This document shows positions 59,021-64,000 of a DNA stretch of 64,000 nt, one piece after another. The stretch is from positions 62,001 through 126,000 of the forward strand of contig JAJDDQ010000051.1 in assembly GCA_029260215.1 (NCBI GenBank). The letters are read 5' to 3'. The notes below the pieces were generated by a model. That model was given only the letters and a program-made list of their open reading frames with translations, made no database searches and had not been told where the DNA came from. This stretch comes from Phycisphaerae bacterium. Its GTDB lineage: Bacteria; Planctomycetota; Phycisphaerae; UBA1845. Within the stretch, counting starts at the first letter, position 1. The number at the start of each line of letters is the position of its first letter. Position numbers and translations under genes: made by a program.

Positions 59021-59665
59021 GTGTTAAGTCACAAGGCGACAACTTGGTTTCTCTCAATGGCGTTGGCCGGAACGGTCTTGCTGGCGTTCACGCATGCAGT
59101 GCGCGCGCAGGAAATCGACCAAGCCAAGGCGATCAAGGTGAAAGCTGCCTACTTGTATAACTTCGCCAAGTTCATCGAGTGGCCCGAAGACACATTTGAA
59201 GAGGAAAAAGCACCGTTCATTATTGGTGTGCTTGGCAACGGTCCATTCGGACGAGTTCTCGACGATACCGTTCGGGGGAAAAAGATTGCGCAACGGCCGG
59301 TTAAGATTCGGCGGTTCCGAACGAGTGAGGTGGCGGATCGGACGAAACTCAAGGGCTGTCATATTCTATACGTCTGCAGTTCTCAACGTAATCGTCTCAA
59401 GGAGATCCTCTTGGAAGTGAACGCTCGGCCCATCCTGCTGGTATCCGATATTCCGGAATTCGCGCGCAACGGTGGGATGATTGGGTTTCTGATTGAGAAG
59501 CAGCGCATAATCTTCGAGATCAACCGCGATGCCCTTGCAAAAGCGAAACTGAAAGCTCGTGCCAAATTGCTCAAATTGGCCCGGATCGTGAATTCGAGAG
59601 GACGGCGGTCCGGCAGGATCACCGAAAGCCGGGGGCACCCCATTTTGACACGGACAGAGGAGTAG
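59021..59665 (+). CDS. YfiR family (DUF4154) periplasmic regulator
   Basis: A 214-residue exported protein with signal peptide LSMALAGTVLLAFTHAVRAQ. It matches the DUF4154/YfiR family: VKAAYLYNFAKFIEWPED, VLGNGPFGRVLDD, CHILYVCSSQRNRLKEIL, VSDIPEFARNGGMIGF and a final helix. In Pseudomonas, YfiR is a periplasmic repressor of the diguanylate cyclase YfiN (TpbB); here its partner would be the CHASE8 kinase starting six bases after its stop. GTG 59021 is the best start; the ribosome binding site is weak. A basic tail of about 25 residues is extra. Confidence 0.9.
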   Translation: MLSHKATTWFLSMALAGTVLLAFTHAVRAQEIDQAKAIKVKAAYLYNFAKFIEWPEDTFEEEKAPFIIGVLGNGPFGRVLDDTVRGKKIAQRPVKIRRFRTSEVADRTKLKGCHILYVCSSQRNRLKEILLEVNARPILLVSDIPEFARNGGMIGFLIEKQRIIFEINRDALAKAKLKARAKLLKLARIVNSRGRRSGRITESRGHPILTRTEE

Positions 59666-59671
59666 GCGGAG

Positions 59672-62212
59672 ATGCTTTCGATCAGGAACATGTCGTTCAA
59701 GGGCAAGTTGATGCTGTACGCGGCGTCGGCTACCGGGACGGCGCTAGCGCTGTGCTGTGTGGCCGTGATGACAGCCGAGTGGGTCGAATCGCGCAAGGAA
59801 CTGCCTCGAAACCTGAGCATCCAGGCCGATGTCATTGGCATGAACGCCAGTGCCGCATTGACGTTCGACGATCGGGAGTCTGCCGAGGAAGCACTTCGTG
59901 GTTTGAAGGCGGATGAAAACATCGTTCTCGCCTCTGTCGGTTTGCGTGACGATGTGGAGTTTGCCAAGTACACCCGTGCCGGGTCGGCGGATGCCAAGGC
60001 CATGCACGTCAAGCCGGGCGACTACCGTTTCTCCGGTGACCGGCTCCACCTCCGTCGCCCGATCATGCTCGACGGGGAGCAAATTGGTTCAATCTACCTG
60101 CAATACGATCTTCAGGAATTCTACGCGGAAATGAAGGCGTTGGCCGCGATCTTGGCGGTCTGCATGCTGATTTCACTCGCGGGCGCAGCCCTTGTATCGT
60201 CAAGAGTGCAGCGCGTGCTGACGCGACCGGTCACCGAGCTTGCCAACACTGCGCAGGCAGTCACCCAAGGCAGCGACTACTCAGTGCGCGCGGTCAAGTA
60301 TTCCGCAGACGAACTTGGCACGCTCACCGACGCCTTCAACGGCATGCTCTCGCAGATCGAACAGCGCGACGCCGCATTGCAAGAATCCCACGACACCCTT
60401 GAGCGCCAAGTTCAGGAACGCACCGCGACCCTCGCTCAGCGTGAACGACAGCAAGCCGCCGTCGCCGAGCTTGGCCAGAAGGCACTTGGCGGAGGAGATC
60501 TGACAGAGCTTTGCGAACAGGCTGTGCAACTTGTGGCCACGACGCTTGAGGTGGAGAACACCAAAGTACTCAAACTCCTGCCGGAAGAGGAAATGCTGCT
60601 TCTCTTGGTCGGCGTTGGCTGGAAGGAAGGTTTGGTCGGCCAAGCTAAGGTGAGCACGAATCGTGGCTCACAGGCTGGCTTCACGCTCCTGGCCGAGGAT
60701 CCGGTCATTGTCGAAGATCGTCATAGCGAGAAGCGCTTCGAATATCCGCCATTGCTTCTGGATCACGAAATTGTCAGCGGAATGAGTGTGGTGATACCTG
60801 GGAAAAACCTTCCGTTCGGTGTTTTTGGGGTACACACAACCCAGCGGCGAGAGTTCAGCCGCGATGACACTCACTTTCTTCAAGCCGTTGCAAACGTTCT
60901 TTCGGAAGCAATTCAACGCCGAAACGCCGAAGCCGGGCTGGAGTCCCGCGGACAGGAACTGCTCGAAATCAATCGTGATCTTGAACAAGCGAGACGTGTC
61001 GCCGAAGCCGCCAGCCAAGCCAAAAGCGAATTCCTCGCCAACATGAGCCACGAGATTCGTACACCAATGACGGCCATCCTGGGGTTTGCCGACGTCTTGC
61101 TTGAATACGGTGATTTGGAAAAAGCCCCACCGGAGCGAATCGACGCTGCCAAGACGATCAAGCGCAACGGCGAGCACCTAGTCGCAATCATCAACGATAT
61201 CCTTGATCTGTCCAAAGTCGAAGCGGGTAAAATGGTTGCAGAATCGGCTCCATGCTCGCCGTTGCAGATTGTCCACGACGTGATCTCGCTCCAACGCGTG
61301 CAAGCCGAGCCGAAGGGACTGTCTCTCGAAATCCGTTTCGAGACGCCAATTCCGGAGACAATCCAGACAGACAGCAAACGCCTGCGGCAGATTCTCCTCA
61401 ATCTGATTGGAAACGCGATCAAGTTCACAGCAAGCGGTAGCGTGCGCGTGGAGGTAAGCCAACACGGAGATGGGGTCGCTTCTCTCTTGCAATGCGACGT
61501 TGTGGATTCAGGCAAGGGCATGACTGAGGAGCAGGTGTCGAAACTGTTCCAGCCGTTCACGCAGGCCGATACGTCGACGACACGAGATTTCGGAGGGACC
61601 GGACTTGGTTTGACCATCAGCAGGCGTTTCGCGGAGCTTCTCGGCGGAGACGTCACGATGGTTGAAAGCGCGCCGGGAGTCGGGACGCGCGTGCGCGTCA
61701 CCGTGGCAACCGGCCCGCTTGACGGCATAAGAATGGTTGACGGCCCCTCAACAGCCGTTTCCGGGGACAGTAAGTTCGAGAAACCACAGCCAGCCGCAGT
61801 CCCTGCGAGCCTCGTCGATTGTCACGTCCTGCTGGCAGAGGATGGGCTGGACAACCAGCGACTTATCGCCCACATACTCAAAAAAGCCGGAGCCGAGGTC
61901 ACGGTTACTGAAAACGGAAAACTCGCACTCGACGCAGCGCTGGCTGCCCGCGAACAGGCCCCCCCCTTCGACGTCATCCTGATGGACATGCAAATGCCCG
62001 TCATGGGCGGCTACGAAGCCACAGGTCGACTTCGTCAGGCGGGCTACACCGCACCGATCATCGCACTGACAGCCCACGCAATGGACGGTGATCGAGAGAA
62101 ATGCATTGATGCCGGCTGCGACGACTACGCTACGAAACCCATCAGCCGAGCCGATCTGATTGCCACCATCAGCAAGCACATTTCAAAGAGCGAAACAGCA
62201 CTGCCGTTGTGA
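59672..62212 (+). CDS. Hybrid histidine kinase: CHASE8-like sensor, HAMP, GAF, HisKA, HATPase, REC
   Basis: An 846-residue inner-membrane kinase. TM1 ~12-32, a CHASE8-like periplasmic domain ~35-150 ([19 protein letters not shown]) of the kind found in YfiN, TM2 ~157-178, HAMP ~180-235, coiled coil, GAF ~270-420, HisKA with [13 protein letters not shown] near 457, HATPase ~560-680 ([28 protein letters not shown]) and receiver ~715-838 with [13 protein letters not shown]. The YfiN output GGDEF is replaced by kinase and receiver. Six bases separate it from the YfiR gene; ATG 59672 follows GGAG. Confidence 0.92.
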   Translation: MLSIRNMSFKGKLMLYAASATGTALALCCVAVMTAEWVESRKELPRNLSIQADVIGMNASAALTFDDRESAEEALRGLKADENIVLASVGLRDDVEFAKYTRAGSADAKAMHVKPGDYRFSGDRLHLRRPIMLDGEQIGSIYLQYDLQEFYAEMKALAAILAVCMLISLAGAALVSSRVQRVLTRPVTELANTAQAVTQGSDYSVRAVKYSADELGTLTDAFNGMLSQIEQRDAALQESHDTLERQVQERTATLAQRERQQAAVAELGQKALGGGDLTELCEQAVQLVATTLEVENTKVLKLLPEEEMLLLLVGVGWKEGLVGQAKVSTNRGSQAGFTLLAEDPVIVEDRHSEKRFEYPPLLLDHEIVSGMSVVIPGKNLPFGVFGVHTTQRREFSRDDTHFLQAVANVLSEAIQRRNAEAGLESRGQELLEINRDLEQARRVAEAASQAKSEFLANMSHEIRTPMTAILGFADVLLEYGDLEKAPPERIDAAKTIKRNGEHLVAIINDILDLSKVEAGKMVAESAPCSPLQIVHDVISLQRVQAEPKGLSLEIRFETPIPETIQTDSKRLRQILLNLIGNAIKFTASGSVRVEVSQHGDGVASLLQCDVVDSGKGMTEEQVSKLFQPFTQADTSTTRDFGGTGLGLTISRRFAELLGGDVTMVESAPGVGTRVRVTVATGPLDGIRMVDGPSTAVSGDSKFEKPQPAAVPASLVDCHVLLAEDGLDNQRLIAHILKKAGAEVTVTENGKLALDAALAAREQAPPFDVILMDMQMPVMGGYEATGRLRQAGYTAPIIALTAHAMDGDREKCIDAGCDDYATKPISRADLIATISKHISKSETALPL

Positions 62213-62267
62213 GAGTTCGCACCCGGTGCATTGGTAAGCGAGCTAAGCGACCGCGAAATGCTTAATT

Positions 62268-62285
62268 CCACCAAGATGTTGGTGG
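62268..62285. terminator. Stem-loop between convergent kinase and GGDEF/HD-GYP genes
   Basis: CCACCAA-GATG-TTGGTGG is a perfect 7-bp stem with a 4-base loop in the 223-bp gap between the two stops. There is no T run on either side, so it could be a bidirectional stop only with help from Rho. Confidence 0.4.
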
Positions 62286-62435
62286 CTGAGTTGCCCGATC
62301 GCGTTGCCTCAATCGAAGAGACGGTCGGTGAACGAAATCTGTCCGCAACTCGACACAGCGCACAGCCGAGTTGTTGTGAACACACAATGGTGTCGATTGG
62401 CAGTGAAGCTGAATGTGAGTGGTTGCCAAGCGAAC

Positions 62436-64000
62436 CTAATAAACGCTGCTTGGCGTGCGAATAGCATCCGCGGTCGCCCGAATGCATTGGGTGACCTCAG
62501 CCCGATTGGTGCGAATGTAACCGAACAGTGCATCCACAACTCTGGAATCGAACTGCTTGCCGGATGCCAGCTTAAGCTCCGCGAGTGCGTCGTCGATGGA
62601 GCGGCAAGCACGGTAAACGCGGTCTGTAGTCATTGCGTCAAAGGCATTGGCCACCAGAAGAATACGCGACCCGATCGGGATTTGATCCCCAACCAAGCCC
62701 GACGGATAACCGCTGCCGTCGTAAAACTCCCGCTGATGCCGGATGAACATAATCTCGCTGTCGAGAATGCGAAGATGATCCAGAATACGCACACTGATTT
62801 CAGGCACCTGCTGAATCACGACCGCCTCAACCTCCGAGAGGCCTGCGGGCTTCATCAGGATTCGATCCGGTATCCCCACCTTGCCAACGTCGTGAAGCAA
62901 CCCCGCGTTACGCACACTCTGCGTCAAAGCCTCATTGCAACCCATAACAGAAGCCAGTTTCTCGCAATAGAAGGCCACGTTGATCGCATGCCGGGCGGTA
63001 AAGGGATCCTTCTCCTCCAGCGCCTGTACCAGCGAGGCAACGCTCTGCATGTATATCTCTTTGGCCTGCACGCTCATGACCGCGACGCGCTTGCGAAGGG
63101 CTTCGACTTCCTGACTCTCAAGCCCCACGAAGGATTCAGTGGACGACATCTCCGCCGACGAAACCACGCGGTTGCGGCCCTCGCGTTTCGCGGCGTACAA
63201 GGCTCGGTCCGCCCGGTCGATCAAATCGGCGGCTGACCGCACCGTCACGTCATCCATCGTCGCGACGCCCAGCGAGGCCGTTATCTGGTGGCCGTGAAGC
63301 TCCGGCAGGCAAATCGTATCCGCGATGGCAAGACGTATCCGTTGGCTGACGGTCGTCGCGTCGCTCAGCGGTGTTTCGGGCGCAACGATTGCGAACTCCT
63401 CGCCACCGAATCGGCCCACCGTGTCGATATCGCGAACACTCTGACCCAGAATGCGAGCTACCTCGATCAGCGTCTTGTTGCCGGTCAGGTGCCCGTACGT
63501 GTCGTTGACCGCCTTGAAAAAGTCGAGGTCGAGCATGATGAGCGCAAGCTGCCCACCATAACGACGCACTCGGTTGAACTCACGATCGATTATCGTTGTC
63601 AGATAGTCGTGATTGTACAGCCCTGTGAGACCGTCCGTAATCGCTGCTTTGCGCAACTGTTCTGTCGTGTCCCAAAGACGCTGCCCAACGCGCACACGCG
63701 CAAGAAGAAGGCTGTGATCGACCGGCTTGGAGATGACGTCATCCACGGATGATGTCAGTGCTTTCGCGTGGCTTATTTCATCTGTAACACCCGTTACCAT
63801 CAAGAAATAGGTGGACGCGAGAATGGGGTCGGCCCGCATTTTTTGAGCCAGATCCAACCCGTTAATTCCCGGCATGATCCAGTCGCAGACCACAACCTTG
63901 GGATGATGTTTCCTGATCAGCTCCCAGCCGGATTCTCCGTCGGAAGCGATGACGCAGCTATAGCCCGCATTCTCAAGGATGCGGCGAATTAGCTTGGCGT
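62436..64000 (-). CDS. Response regulator with GGDEF and HD-GYP domains (c-di-GMP turnover), 5' partial
   Basis: The frame runs off the window edge and begins inside a receiver domain (AKLIRRILENAGYSCV... VVCDWIMPGING with the phospho-acceptor Asp). Then a GGDEF domain with LTGLYNHDYL, LDLDFFKAVNDTYGH and the active signature FGGEEFAIV, followed by HD-GYP with NAGLLHDVGKVGIPD and REFYDGSGYPSGL. Both c-di-GMP synthesis and hydrolysis motifs look intact, so it may be bifunctional, with phosphorylation setting the balance. It converges on the kinase operon (223-bp gap) and is a candidate output for one of the two kinases. Confidence 0.92.
   Translation of the reverse strand, partial: AKLIRRILENAGYSCVIASDGESGWELIRKHHPKVVVCDWIMPGINGLDLAQKMRADPILASTYFLMVTGVTDEISHAKALTSSVDDVISKPVDHSLLLARVRVGQRLWDTTEQLRKAAITDGLTGLYNHDYLTTIIDREFNRVRRYGGQLALIMLDLDFFKAVNDTYGHLTGNKTLIEVARILGQSVRDIDTVGRFGGEEFAIVAPETPLSDATTVSQRIRLAIADTICLPELHGHQITASLGVATMDDVTVRSAADLIDRADRALYAAKREGRNRVVSSAEMSSTESFVGLESQEVEALRKRVAVMSVQAKEIYMQSVASLVQALEEKDPFTARHAINVAFYCEKLASVMGCNEALTQSVRNAGLLHDVGKVGIPDRILMKPAGLSEVEAVVIQQVPEISVRILDHLRILDSEIMFIRHQREFYDGSGYPSGLVGDQIPIGSRILLVANAFDAMTTDRVYRACRSIDDALAELKLASGKQFDSRVVDALFGYIRTNRAEVTQCIRATADAIRTPSSVY

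Noticed and set aside
62304-63236. A 310-codon plus-strand frame opposite the HD-GYP domain
   Set aside because: Antisense to strongly conserved GGDEF/HD-GYP motifs and without motifs of its own.

Overview
The window is high-GC, gene-dense DNA that reads as a chromosomal segment of a member of the Planctomycetota, possibly a Phycisphaerae-like lineage. That assignment is an inference from content. The support is: several proteins ending in the same C-x2-CGYLLIGLESARCPECG-type zinc ribbon, a secreted PKD/Ig-like giant ending in a dockerin-like pair of Asp-rich loops, a secreted matrixin with PKD domains, many short conserved proteins of unknown function, and several families of short palindromic dispersed repeats. 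No rRNA, tRNA or CRISPR array was seen.

Layout. 1-4552: 3' part of a fused hydantoinase/5-oxoprolinase (HyuA-HyuB) gene, then prfB with a programmed +1 frameshift. 4778-11858: mfd, a secreted protein of unknown function and sthA. 11934-15567: a leftward operon with a small conserved protein, a sugar-type ABC binding protein and two permeases, but no ATPase. 15904-23110: a secreted TPR/zinc-metallopeptidase protein, a coupled pair encoding a secreted protein and a matrixin, and zinc-ribbon membrane proteins including a tandem duplicate. 23281-29468: Nudix hydrolase, CDF metal transporter, O-antigen-ligase-like protein with TPRs, and small proteins (HTH, TM2, poly-Asp, LmbE). 29480-33976: a tightly overlapping leftward threonine operon thrB-thrC-hom-lysC. 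34120-37771: CoA-binding protein, zinc-ribbon membrane protein, then a scar made of an S46 peptidase 5' remnant, an IS66 transposase remnant and a complete ISAs1-family insertion sequence. 37958-45739: PH-domain protein, ComEC and the PKD giant, all leftward. 45907-51597: a small basic protein, alaS with a repeat-derived insertion, three small overlapping genes (FmdB and two membrane proteins) and truB. 52063-64000: a signalling locus.

The signalling locus is the most interesting functional grouping. It holds an orphan NitT/TauT-type periplasmic binding protein, a large Cache/PAS/GAF hybrid histidine kinase, a TonB-dependent receptor, a YfiR (DUF4154) periplasmic protein and a CHASE8/GAF hybrid histidine kinase on one strand. 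Converging on them is a REC-GGDEF-HD-GYP protein that would make and/or break c-di-GMP. A plausible reading is outer-membrane uptake or binding of a ligand coupled to periplasmic sensing and a phosphorelay feeding c-di-GMP; the ligand cannot be read from the sequence.

The second theme is repeat DNA. At least four families recur: a 193-bp element with 13-bp terminal inverted repeats (two full copies plus a core hairpin elsewhere), and three shorter palindromes. Copies of two of these families lie in frame inside the coding sequences of alaS and the ABC binding protein, so they are translated as peptide insertions.
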